From assembly GCA_007121565.1 (NCBI GenBank), contig SKKI01000214.1, forward strand, positions 1 through 5,917: DNA of 5,917 bases. The letters run 5' to 3'. This DNA is from Phycisphaerae bacterium (GTDB lineage Bacteria; Planctomycetota; Phycisphaerae; Sedimentisphaerales; Anaerohalosphaeraceae). Shown piece by piece: positions 1 through 5,917 of the stretch. How positions within the stretch are numbered: position 1 is the stretch's first letter; each line of letters opens with the position of its first letter. Below the pieces are notes generated by a model. The model was not told where the DNA came from. It ran no database searches and saw nothing but the letters and a program-made list of their open reading frames with translations. Both the position numbers and the translations under genes were made by a program.

Positions 1-1
1 A

Positions 2-637
2 CAGGTGTCTTCGCTCGAGACCGACCCGGACGCGCTGGCCCAAGCCGGGCTGACCGATCACGATACACTGGCCAGTGCCGCGCTGGAGGCGACCGGACTG
101 GCGGTGCTTGGGCTTTTTGAACCAGCGCCGGCGTTTGATTTTCTGCAGAGCCAGCAGGCGACTCAATCGGTCGAAGATACCGTCCGGCAGCGCAAAAAGC
201 GGCTGCGCGCCGCCGCGGCGGTTGTTCTGCTGGCAATTCTGTGCGCAGCGGTCAGCTATGCCGGTTTGCAACTGGAGGTGCGGCAGCTTCGCCGCGAACT
301 GGCCGTTGAGGTCGACGGCCTTAACGCCGCGACCGTGCTGGAACAGCAGGCTTATCAAGAAGCGGTCGCCCGCGCCCGGCCGGATTTGCTTGAGCTTCTC
401 GAGGCCATTCAGGACGCTCGCGACGGGATGCTGCTGGACAGCATTGAGTTTGAACAGGCAAGGCCGGTCAGGCTGGTCGCCACCGCCGGCGGCTATGAAC
501 AGATTTACGCCTTCCAGAGGCGGCTGCAGGCCCATGACGGCATCCGCGAGGTGCGCCTGCTTGACCCTCGGATGGACGAACAGAATCGCCGGGTGCGATT
601 TACGCTGCAATTTCATTACAGGCATTTTACGCAATAA
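2..637 (+). CDS. gspL: GspL-like (PilM/PilN-like) inner-membrane platform protein, C-terminal part
   Basis: The frame is open to the left edge, so this is probably a 5'-truncated gene; a GTG at 5 could serve as a start but looks internal. Numbered from that GTG, residues 1-50 resemble the end of a GspL/PilM actin-like cytoplasmic domain (a hydrophobic GLAVLGL stretch, then FDFLQ where GspL/PilM proteins carry their 'NLL/NLR' motif). A basic patch (RQRKKRLR, 61-68) precedes one membrane helix at about 69-88, then a probable coiled coil (88-135) and a PilN/GspL-like ferredoxin-fold periplasmic domain (about 135-205). In known T2SS, GspL binds the ATPase GspE in the cytoplasm and pairs with GspM in the periplasm, which fits the gspM-like gene 5 nt downstream. 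A stand-alone PilN is the alternative if the GTG is real. Role is by family analogy; sequence identity is low. Confidence 0.7.
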   Translation, partial: QVSSLETDPDALAQAGLTDHDTLASAALEATGLAVLGLFEPAPAFDFLQSQQATQSVEDTVRQRKKRLRAAAAVVLLAILCAAVSYAGLQLEVRQLRRELAVEVDGLNAATVLEQQAYQEAVARARPDLLELLEAIQDARDGMLLDSIEFEQARPVRLVATAGGYEQIYAFQRRLQAHDGIREVRLLDPRMDEQNRRVRFTLQFHYRHFTQ

Positions 638-642
638 CAACG

Positions 643-1176
643 ATGAAGACACTAAGCCAACGAGACAAACGAACTTTAGTACTGACCGCTGCGGCGGCGG
701 TGCTGATCGTCGGGTACTTTATGGTACTCGAGCCGGCACTGGCCTCCTACAACGCACTGCGCAGCGAACGCGACCGGCTGCACAGCCGGCTGGAACGCCT
801 GGGCCGCGTTCAAAGCGATCTCGGGGCGGCTCGGTTTGGCCAGATGTCCCGGCACGTGCCGGTCTTTGACATGCCGCAGGCCGCCGCCGAGCAGGGGGTG
901 CTGTTTCGCGACGCACTGACACGGCAGCTCGAGCAGGCCGGCATTCAGGTCCGCACGCTGCAGCTGCGCGACAGTCGCACCCAGCGGCGCGATGGCTATG
1001 CCGTCCTGGCCGTCCAATGCCAGGGACGGTGCACGTATCGGCAAATCGTGCAGCTTCTGGCGGCGATGAAACAGAATCCCTACTACGTCGGCATTGAAAA
1101 ACTGTCGCTGCGCGTCGATACGCGCAATCGAGAGCAGATGAGCTTTGAGCTTACCGTTTTTACGTATGCAAATTGA
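643..1176 (+). CDS. gspM: GspM/PilO-like type II secretion platform protein
   Basis: This encodes 177 residues, the usual size for GspM/PilO. A short cytoplasmic N-terminus with basic residues (RDKR) leads into one membrane helix at about 11-28. A heptad-like coiled coil (about 35-60, rich in R, E and L) follows, then a periplasmic domain at about 85-175 with the alternating strand and helix pattern of the PilO/GspM ferredoxin fold. Known GspM proteins dimerise with GspL in the inner membrane and stabilise it. The ATG at 643 lies 5 nt after the upstream stop. No Shine-Dalgarno sequence is visible, so translation is probably coupled to the preceding gene. The next gene starts 14 nt after its stop. 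Cysteines 126 and 130 form a CX3C pair in the periplasmic part. PilO is an equally good label; the choice of GspM rests on the GspC- and GspD-like neighbours. Confidence 0.75.
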   Translation: MKTLSQRDKRTLVLTAAAAVLIVGYFMVLEPALASYNALRSERDRLHSRLERLGRVQSDLGAARFGQMSRHVPVFDMPQAAAEQGVLFRDALTRQLEQAGIQVRTLQLRDSRTQRRDGYAVLAVQCQGRCTYRQIVQLLAAMKQNPYYVGIEKLSLRVDTRNREQMSFELTVFTYAN

Positions 1177-1180
1177 AAGC

Positions 1181-1185
1181 GAGGT
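1181..1185 (+). promoter_or_regulatory. Ribosome binding site of the gspC-like gene
   Basis: GAGGT lies 5 nt before the ATG at 1191. It supports that ATG over the in-frame TTG at 1173, which has no such site at the proper distance. Confidence 0.6.
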
Positions 1186-1190
1186 CAACA

Positions 1191-1913
1191 ATGAAATCGT
1201 TTAAGACACGTCTCCCCTCAAACACACCGGACCGGCTGCTGCGCTGGGCGGGTATCGGGCTGCTTGTCTGGCTGGCGGTGCTGGTGCTCAGCGCCGGCGC
1301 GGGGGGCCTGCGGGCCTCGGGCAAAGCGGCCGAAGCGATTCGCCAATACCAGCGTCTTCAAAACGACTCGGCCGAATCGCAGCAGCACACCGGCCAAACA
1401 GTGCGGCAGTTGGCGCAAAACAATCTGTTTGCCGCGCCGCCGTCGCGCAACGCGCTGCCCCAGACCCAGGCCATCCTCGGCGATGCGGTGCTGATCGGTG
1501 ACCAGTGGTACCGGCAAGGCCAGGAGGTCGACGGCTACCAGATCGTCGCCATCGGGCCGGACTTTGTCACCGTTCTGGATGACGGCACGCAGCGCCGATT
1601 GGCGCCGTTTGATGTCGAGGTGGACTATGGCGACCAGGCCGCACGCGGGCCGGACGAGGAACGCGGTGGGGAGTCCCGAGAAGGCCGGCGCGGACGAAGA
1701 GGCCCCGAGACCGCCCGGGACGACGAGGCGACAGACGCCCAGACCGCAGGCCAACGGCGCCGGCCGCCGGAAGAGGTCCGCAGCCGGATGAGGCAGATGC
1801 GGGAACGTGTTGAGTCGATGACGCCCGAGCAGCGTCGCGAAATGTACCAGCGCTATCAAAATGCCTCGCCCCAGGAACGCGAACAAATGAGAGAACAATT
1901 CAGACGAAATTGA
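1191..1913 (+). CDS. gspC: GspC-like (PilP-like) inner-membrane/secretin linker with charged C-terminal tail
   Basis: This is a 240-residue protein. It has a short cytoplasmic N-terminus, one membrane helix at about 18-38, a polar linker, and a conserved-looking core at about 76-141. The core starts NNLFAAPP and continues with short strands and turns (GDAVLIGDQWYRQGQEVDG, then a DDGTQRRL turn), which matches the homology-region domain of GspC and PilP. In known systems that domain binds the N0 domain of the secretin, and the secretin gene follows directly here. Residues 150-240 are low in complexity and dominated by R, E, Q, D and G. They end in two or three degenerate units of about 15 residues around TPEQRREMYQRYQ and SPQEREQMREQFR, reminiscent of DUF3106-like helices. 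The start at 1191 is chosen for its ribosome binding site. The family call rests on pattern and context, not on strong identity. Confidence 0.65.
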   Translation: MKSFKTRLPSNTPDRLLRWAGIGLLVWLAVLVLSAGAGGLRASGKAAEAIRQYQRLQNDSAESQQHTGQTVRQLAQNNLFAAPPSRNALPQTQAILGDAVLIGDQWYRQGQEVDGYQIVAIGPDFVTVLDDGTQRRLAPFDVEVDYGDQAARGPDEERGGESREGRRGRRGPETARDDEATDAQTAGQRRRPPEEVRSRMRQMRERVESMTPEQRREMYQRYQNASPQEREQMREQFRRN

Positions 1914-1916
1914 GGT
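1912..1916 (+). promoter_or_regulatory. Ribosome binding site of the secretin gene, overlapping the upstream stop
   Basis: GAGGT overlaps the TGA stop of the preceding gene (1911-1913) and sits 8 nt before the ATG at 1925. It favours that ATG over an in-frame TTG at 1910 and suggests coupled translation. Confidence 0.6.
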
Positions 1917-1924
1917 CCGTAAAA

Positions 1925-4900
1925 ATGAACGTATCGCATATTAAATTCAGTGTGCTGGGGCTTGCCGGGGTATGCCTGGCTGTGGTTGTCCTGCATGGGA
2001 CATTGATGTCCGAAAACGATTCGGCCGTCTCGTACAACGACGATCCGATCCCGACAACTGAGACCGTCCGGCAGCCGGCTCCGGAGGATCGGCCAGACGA
2101 AACGGTACAGGCCGAGGCATCGGACGAATCGCCGGAGCCGGGACAACCGCCTCGCGGGCCCGGCGAGCGTTTTGAGCAAGGCCGGCCCCGCGGCTTTGGG
2201 TCGCGCCGACCGCCGGGAGGCGAGTGGTATTCGCGGACTGACCCGAATACAGTGATCGACATCGTCGATCCCGATGCGCAAACCGAAGCGATCAACCTGA
2301 ACAATGTCGAGATGCGTCAGATTATCCGGACACTGGCCGAATGGACGGGCAAACCGGTGATTCCCGTCAATGATGAGATCATGCAGACGCGGGTGACCAT
2401 TTACGCGCCCCGGACGGTCACACGTTCCGAGGCCCTGTCGCTGCTGGTGATGGCGCTGCGATCGAGGGGCATCCTGGTCGAGCAGTTGGATAACCGGGTG
2501 ATGCTGCGTCCGCTGGAGTCCATCCGGCTCGGAGCGGTGCCGACGCTGGGACCCGATGACCCGCTGGCGCGGATTGAAGACAAGCAGCAGATTGTTGAAA
2601 AATGGTTTCGGCTGAATAATTATGATCCGTCGCGCCTGGTGGACATTATCAAGCCGTTGGTTGCCGACTATGGGTATACGGTGGCTGACGAGAGCACCTC
2701 GCGTGTGGGCGTCATTGAGACGGTGGAAAATCTGATGCGGATTGAGCGGCTGATCAACCAGTTGGATATGCCCGAGTCCAAGCACCAGCATGAGTCGGTT
2801 GTGACGCTGCGCTATGCCGATCCGGCCGAGGTGGTGCAGGTGCTCCGCCTGATTCTGGCCGACGGTCAGACCCTGCAGGAAGCGCAGCAGCCGCGTCGCG
2901 GGCGTCCGCCGCAGCCGGAGGCCGGCTCCGGCACGGTGATCGTTGAAGGGACCGATGCCGTGTCGATTCGACTGATTCCGCTTGTGCGTCAACAGCAGAT
3001 TGTCATACGTGCCGATGAGCAAGACACCAAACGTATCAAAGGGTGGATCAGCCGGCTCGACCTGCAGGATGACGAGGATGAGATGCGGCAAACTGTGGTG
3101 CAGGTGCGGTTTGCCGACGTGCGGGAAGTGGTCCAGATGGTGCGCAATACCCTCCAGCAAATGCCCGGCACCGAGTTGCGCACGAATATTCTGATCGAGG
3201 GCCTGACGCAGACCAATCAGATCGTGGTGTACGGCACCGACTCGAACCGGGCAACCGTCGAGCGGCTCATCGCCCAGATTGATCTGCCCAAAGAGGACTT
3301 TTTCGAAGAGCGCACGTTCCAACTCAAGCACGCCGACCCCGACCAGATCAAAACCAACATCGACGAGTTGTATGGCGACCCTGTCGCCCAGCAGCCGCGA
3401 TTCGGTTGGCCCCGGCCGTCAACGTCCCAGCGAACCGAAGACATGGTCCGCGTTATTGCCTATGCGCTTCGCAAACAGGTGACGGTGATCGCCTCGCCCC
3501 GCAACATGGAACGCATCGCGCGGCAGATCGAAGAGGAATGGGACAAACCGCTGGACATCGAACAGGACCAGTATCGCATTGTCCACCTGAACAACTCAGA
3601 CCCTGTGAAACTGGCTGACCTGCTCAAGCGGTTATTCACGGAAGAGACCACCGGCACCGGCGGAAACCAGAATCTGATGCGAATGATCTTCGGCGGAACC
3701 ACGCAGGACTCACGGCAGAAGATTGTCGGCTCGCTGTACGGGATGCTGACTTTTGAGCCGGTACCGGATTCCAAAAAGCTGATCGTTATCAGCCAGATTC
3801 CCGAGGCCTACAACGTCGTCGAGCGGATGATCCAGCAGCTTGACGCCCGCGATGAGGCGGATGTGCCGCGGGTCATCACGCTCAAATATGCCGATCCGGA
3901 GGCGCTGTGCGAGCAGCTTAACGCCATCCTCAATGAGCCGGGCACGCAGGCCACCATCCAGCGCAGCGCCCGCGGCCTGAGCGCCTACGATACAACGCAG
4001 CCGGCACAGGCGGTAGCCACCAGCGAAGAAGGCGGATCAGTCATTACGCCCTGGTGGACGCGCCAGCGCCTGGATACCACTCAGATGCCGATCAGCAATC
4101 TGATCGGCCGGGCGCGGTTTGTGCCGGTTCATCGCAGCAAGGCCATCCTGGTCCTGGCGCCGCCGGAGTATCTGCAAGATATCACCGATGTCATTCGCGA
4201 GCTGGACCGTCCCGCTCAGCAGGTGATGATCAAGGCGGTCATTGCCGAGATCAATGTCTCGGATCGCACGTCGCTGGGCGTTAAGCTGGCGTCGGATCCT
4301 GCGGCGTTCGGTCCGTCGCTCGGGGTCAACACCCTGGAAGCATTGAACCGGCTGGCGTTTGCGGAACACCGCGGTTCGTTTAGTTTCTCCACAGAGGCAA
4401 ATATCAATACCCTGGTCGATTTACTGGTCCGGCATGGCAATGGCCGTGTGCTGAATCAACCGACACTCTGGACCAAGGACAACGAAGAGGCGCTTTTTGT
4501 AAAGGGTGAGCGGGTGGCTTTCATCACCGGCGACCAGACGGATGCCACCCGGCAGGGCATTACGCGGACGTATGATTTCGAGGATGTCGGCATCACCTTG
4601 CGAATCCGTCCCCGCATCACGCCCGACAGGGCGGTGGATTTGACCATCAACCTGAATCTTTCACAGCTTACACCCGAGATTGTCGGCGATCAAAACGTCC
4701 GCTCCAATATGGACTCGACCACGCATATGATTGTCAACGACGGTCAATCGGTGATGATGAGCGGGATTTTGCAGCAGAACGACGACTTTGTCCAGCACAA
4801 GATTCCCCTGCTGGGCGATCTGCCGGTTCTGGGCGGCCTGTTCCGTCATGAGGAAGTGACCAAATCCAACACCGAACTGCTGATCTTCATTACCCCGTAT

Positions 4901-5050
4901 GTCTTTGACGAAAATGACCGTGCGGCGATTCTTACCGAAGACATGGACGGGATGCAAATGCTCGAGCGCTCACGACAGCGCTTGCAGGAAACCGTCGAGG
5001 CACTGGATCAGATGGTTTTGCAGCACAACGCTGTTGACCCATCCCGTTGA
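1925..5050 (+). CDS. gspD: GspD/PilQ-type secretin with expanded N-domain array
   Basis: This 1041-residue protein is well above the usual 650-750 of GspD. A hydrophobic N-terminal segment (about 8-26) serves as export signal. Residues 30-107 are a Pro/Glu/Arg-rich disordered linker. N0 (STN-like) spans about 108-197. Six N1-type (secretin_N-like) repeats follow at about 221-283, 289-381, 388-455, 461-541, 549-643 and 647-763. Most begin with a strand and an 'ADP/SDP' turn (TLRYADPAEVV, QLKHADPDQI, TLKYADPEAL) and end with a helix of the type 'ERLIxQLD'. The secretin barrel domain is at about 765-996, with the hallmark IPLLGDLPVLGGLF at 960-973 followed by ELLIFITPYV. A short helical tail closes it. 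Known secretins form the multimeric outer-membrane channel of T2SS or type IV pili. The upstream GspC-like gene favours T2SS. The family call is secure; T2SS versus pilus is less so. Confidence 0.92.
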   Translation: MNVSHIKFSVLGLAGVCLAVVVLHGTLMSENDSAVSYNDDPIPTTETVRQPAPEDRPDETVQAEASDESPEPGQPPRGPGERFEQGRPRGFGSRRPPGGEWYSRTDPNTVIDIVDPDAQTEAINLNNVEMRQIIRTLAEWTGKPVIPVNDEIMQTRVTIYAPRTVTRSEALSLLVMALRSRGILVEQLDNRVMLRPLESIRLGAVPTLGPDDPLARIEDKQQIVEKWFRLNNYDPSRLVDIIKPLVADYGYTVADESTSRVGVIETVENLMRIERLINQLDMPESKHQHESVVTLRYADPAEVVQVLRLILADGQTLQEAQQPRRGRPPQPEAGSGTVIVEGTDAVSIRLIPLVRQQQIVIRADEQDTKRIKGWISRLDLQDDEDEMRQTVVQVRFADVREVVQMVRNTLQQMPGTELRTNILIEGLTQTNQIVVYGTDSNRATVERLIAQIDLPKEDFFEERTFQLKHADPDQIKTNIDELYGDPVAQQPRFGWPRPSTSQRTEDMVRVIAYALRKQVTVIASPRNMERIARQIEEEWDKPLDIEQDQYRIVHLNNSDPVKLADLLKRLFTEETTGTGGNQNLMRMIFGGTTQDSRQKIVGSLYGMLTFEPVPDSKKLIVISQIPEAYNVVERMIQQLDARDEADVPRVITLKYADPEALCEQLNAILNEPGTQATIQRSARGLSAYDTTQPAQAVATSEEGGSVITPWWTRQRLDTTQMPISNLIGRARFVPVHRSKAILVLAPPEYLQDITDVIRELDRPAQQVMIKAVIAEINVSDRTSLGVKLASDPAAFGPSLGVNTLEALNRLAFAEHRGSFSFSTEANINTLVDLLVRHGNGRVLNQPTLWTKDNEEALFVKGERVAFITGDQTDATRQGITRTYDFEDVGITLRIRPRITPDRAVDLTINLNLSQLTPEIVGDQNVRSNMDSTTHMIVNDGQSVMMSGILQQNDDFVQHKIPLLGDLPVLGGLFRHEEVTKSNTELLIFITPYVFDENDRAAILTEDMDGMQMLERSRQRLQETVEALDQMVLQHNAVDPSR

Positions 5051-5059
5051 TCTGGTTTT

Positions 5060-5092
5060 AGGTTTGCCGGAATTCCGCTAACCTCTTTAAAC
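5060..5092 (+). terminator. Possible terminator of the secretion operon
   Basis: Ten bases after the secretin stop, AGGTT (5060-5064) pairs with AACCT (5080-5084) around an inner partly paired GC-rich segment that contains the palindrome CGGAATTCCG. It is followed by CTTTAAA. The stem has mismatches and the T-run is short, so this is a weak candidate judged by eye. Confidence 0.35.
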
Positions 5093-5144
5093 GTAAACGC
5101 ACGGTGAACAGCACCCCCGCTGAATTGGAAGGATTACGTCGGGT

Positions 5145-5166
5145 TGGCAAGGGGTAACCCTTGTCA
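5145..5166. repeat. Inverted repeat (hairpin) at the end of the transposase remnant
   Basis: CAAGGG (5148-5153) and CCCTTG (5158-5163) form a perfect stem with a GTAA loop. It can be extended to 9 pairs (TGG with TCA outside, including one G-T pair). The hairpin overlaps the stop codon of the transposase remnant, so it may belong to the right end of the insertion sequence. There is no T-run on either side, so it does not look like an intrinsic terminator. Confidence 0.5.
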
Positions 5167-5334
5167 GACGACCTGATCGGTGGAGATGTCCAGCCTGGGA
5201 GCGGGTGATTTGGCAGGCGGGGTCCATCTGGCCGGAAGCAGGTCGTCGATTTTGGTGGGCGGCCAGGTGGCGACCTTTTTGAGCACATCGTTGAAGTAGG
5301 CGAACGGGTCGTGGCCGTGCCCCAAATACAACTC
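5164..5334 (-). pseudogene. IS66-family transposase, C-terminal remnant
   Basis: Read on the - strand from 5334 to the TGA at 5166-5164, the frame encodes 56 residues containing DPFAYFNDVLKK, then TKIDDLLPARW. This matches the short C-terminal domain of IS66-type transposases, whose pattern is 'NPYAYLrDVLxRl...nRIDELLPxxW'. The frame has no start codon and is closed by a TAG at 5337-5335 directly upstream. The DDE catalytic domain and the accessory tnpA/tnpB genes of IS66 are absent, so this is a dead fragment. It lies at the convergent junction of two unrelated operons, where an insertion does little damage. The family assignment comes from the motif alone. Confidence 0.75.
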
Positions 5335-5371
5335 CTACGCGTATATGAGGTGCAAGGCGTCCGACTCGCAG

Positions 5372-5917
5372 CTATTGAGCCTTTCGAAACCGAAGTTTGG
5401 TTTCCTGCATCAGGCTGTAAAGCACCGGCACCACGAGGATGGTCAGCACGGCGATGATCATCCCGCCGAAGACGGGGATGGCCATCGGGATCATGATATC
5501 CGAGCCGCGGCCGGTGGAGGTCAGCACCGGCAGCAGCGCCAGGATCGTCGTCGCGGTGGTCATCAGCGCCGGGCGCACGCGCCGCTGGGCGGCGGCGATG
5601 ACCAGCTCGCGAATCGCCTTGCGATCAGCCGGTTTTTGCCTGTCAAATTTTTGAAGTATGTATGTGGACATCACCACGCCGTCGTCCGAGGCGATGCCGA
5701 ACAGCGCCAGAAAACCGACCCAGATCGCGACGCTGAGATTGACCGGATGGATATTGAACAGGTCCCGCAGATTCTCGCCGAACAGGTTCACGTTCAAAAA
5801 CCAGTTCTGCCCGTAAAACCACAGCATCAAAAATCCGCCTGACCAAGCCACCAGGATGCCTGAAAACACCATCATCGTCACCAGCACCGAGTGAAACTTC
5901 ATATACAGAATCAGAAA
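5372..5917 (-). CDS. CusA/CzcA-like heavy-metal RND efflux transporter, C-terminal part
   Basis: The last 181 residues of a protein that continues beyond the right edge; full members have about 1000-1100 residues. The fragment covers the last membrane helices of an RND pump. Visible family landmarks are NLSVAIWVGFLALFGI, followed by ASDDGVVMSTYI, VRPALMTTATTILALLPVL, TGRGSDIMIPMAIPVFGG and a final helix ending VVPVLYSLM. These align with the C-terminus of E. coli CusA (GVAAEFGVVML, VRPKAMT, GTGAGSEVM, APMIGGM). Known HAE-RND pumps form inner-membrane trimers that drive metal cations, with an adaptor and outer-membrane channel, out of the cell by proton antiport. About 22 extra residues (YGQNWFLNVNLFGENLRD region) stand between two helices compared with CusA. 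The stop is TAG at 5374-5372, a normal end after the last helix. The substrate cannot be told. Confidence 0.9.
   Translation of the reverse strand, partial: FLILYMKFHSVLVTMMVFSGILVAWSGGFLMLWFYGQNWFLNVNLFGENLRDLFNIHPVNLSVAIWVGFLALFGIASDDGVVMSTYILQKFDRQKPADRKAIRELVIAAAQRRVRPALMTTATTILALLPVLTSTGRGSDIMIPMAIPVFGGMIIAVLTILVVPVLYSLMQETKLRFRKAQ

Larger units (their letters stand above)
5051..5371. other. Intergenic region between the convergent secretin and RND genes
   Basis: This stretch of 321 bases separates the stop of the secretin gene from the stop of the oppositely oriented RND gene. It contains a possible terminator hairpin near 5060-5084, a second hairpin at 5145-5166, and a transposase remnant on the - strand at 5164-5334. 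I see no intact gene, tRNA or promoter in the rest (about 5093-5130 and 5335-5371). Confidence 0.7.

Noticed and set aside
75..869. Open frame of 264 codons on the + strand spanning the gspL/gspM-like boundary
   Set aside because: Its product is Arg/Cys/Trp-rich without any family pattern, while the other frame encodes two proteins with proper membrane helices and folds.
676..1191. Open frame on the - strand opposite the gspM-like gene
   Set aside because: No family resemblance and no ribosome binding site; fully overlaps a supported gene.
2881..2935. Pro/Arg-rich segment in the secretin considered as a possible frameshift
   Set aside because: The reading frame continues on both sides with proper N-domain pattern; it is an ordinary inserted loop within a repeat.
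1856..3331. Open frame of 491 codons on the - strand opposite the gspC end and the secretin
   Set aside because: It is rich in His, Leu, Arg and Pro with no recognisable domain, and it lies exactly opposite a well-supported secretin. This is the usual antisense shadow of a GC-rich gene.
5058..5288. Open frame of 76 codons on the - strand starting MCSKRSPPGR
   Set aside because: It overlaps the IS66 remnant in another frame and has no similarity pattern; the alternative frame shows the IS66 C-terminal motif.
5345..5842. Open frame on the + strand with a His/Asp/Gln/Arg-rich product
   Set aside because: It is antisense to the RND transporter; the low-complexity HRDHD-type composition arises from the reverse of hydrophobic codons.

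Overview
This window holds the 3' part of a type II secretion (T2SS) or type IV pilus-like operon on the + strand, followed by a short intergenic stretch carrying a transposase remnant, then the 3' end of a heavy-metal-type RND efflux pump gene on the - strand. The DNA is GC-rich. The divergent GspL/GspM/GspC proteins, a very large secretin with many periplasmic repeats, and an RND pump of the 'ASDDG' subtype together suggest an environmental Gram-negative bacterium, possibly of the Planctomycetota/PVC group. That placement is inference from protein style; no taxonomic marker is present.

Layout. Positions 1-637: C-terminal part of a GspL-like (PilM-PilN-like) inner-membrane protein whose cytoplasmic domain lies mostly outside the window. 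643-1176: a GspM/PilO-like protein. 1191-1913: a GspC-like protein with a homology-region domain and a long charged tail. 1925-5050: a 1041-residue GspD/PilQ-type secretin. These four genes are packed with 0-14 nt between them and read as one transcription unit. 5051-5371 is non-coding apart from the broken C-terminus of an IS66-family transposase on the - strand, and it also holds a possible terminator hairpin. 5372-5917 (-): the last 181 residues of a CusA/CzcA-family RND transporter, convergent with the secretin operon.

How they work together. In known T2SS machines GspL and GspM form an inner-membrane platform that couples the cytoplasmic ATPase to pseudopilus assembly. GspC links that platform to the outer-membrane secretin GspD, through which folded proteins leave the cell. 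All four linking components are contiguous here, so the window encodes the trans-envelope connector of the machine. The ATPase, GspF and the pseudopilins are presumably upstream. The RND pump appears functionally unrelated.

I see no clearly undescribed system. The points most worth a second look are the expanded N-domain array of the secretin (about six N1-like repeats after N0), the GspC-like protein with an Arg/Glu/Gln-rich repeat tail, the altered proton-relay residues in the RND pump, and the IS66 fossil at the convergent junction.
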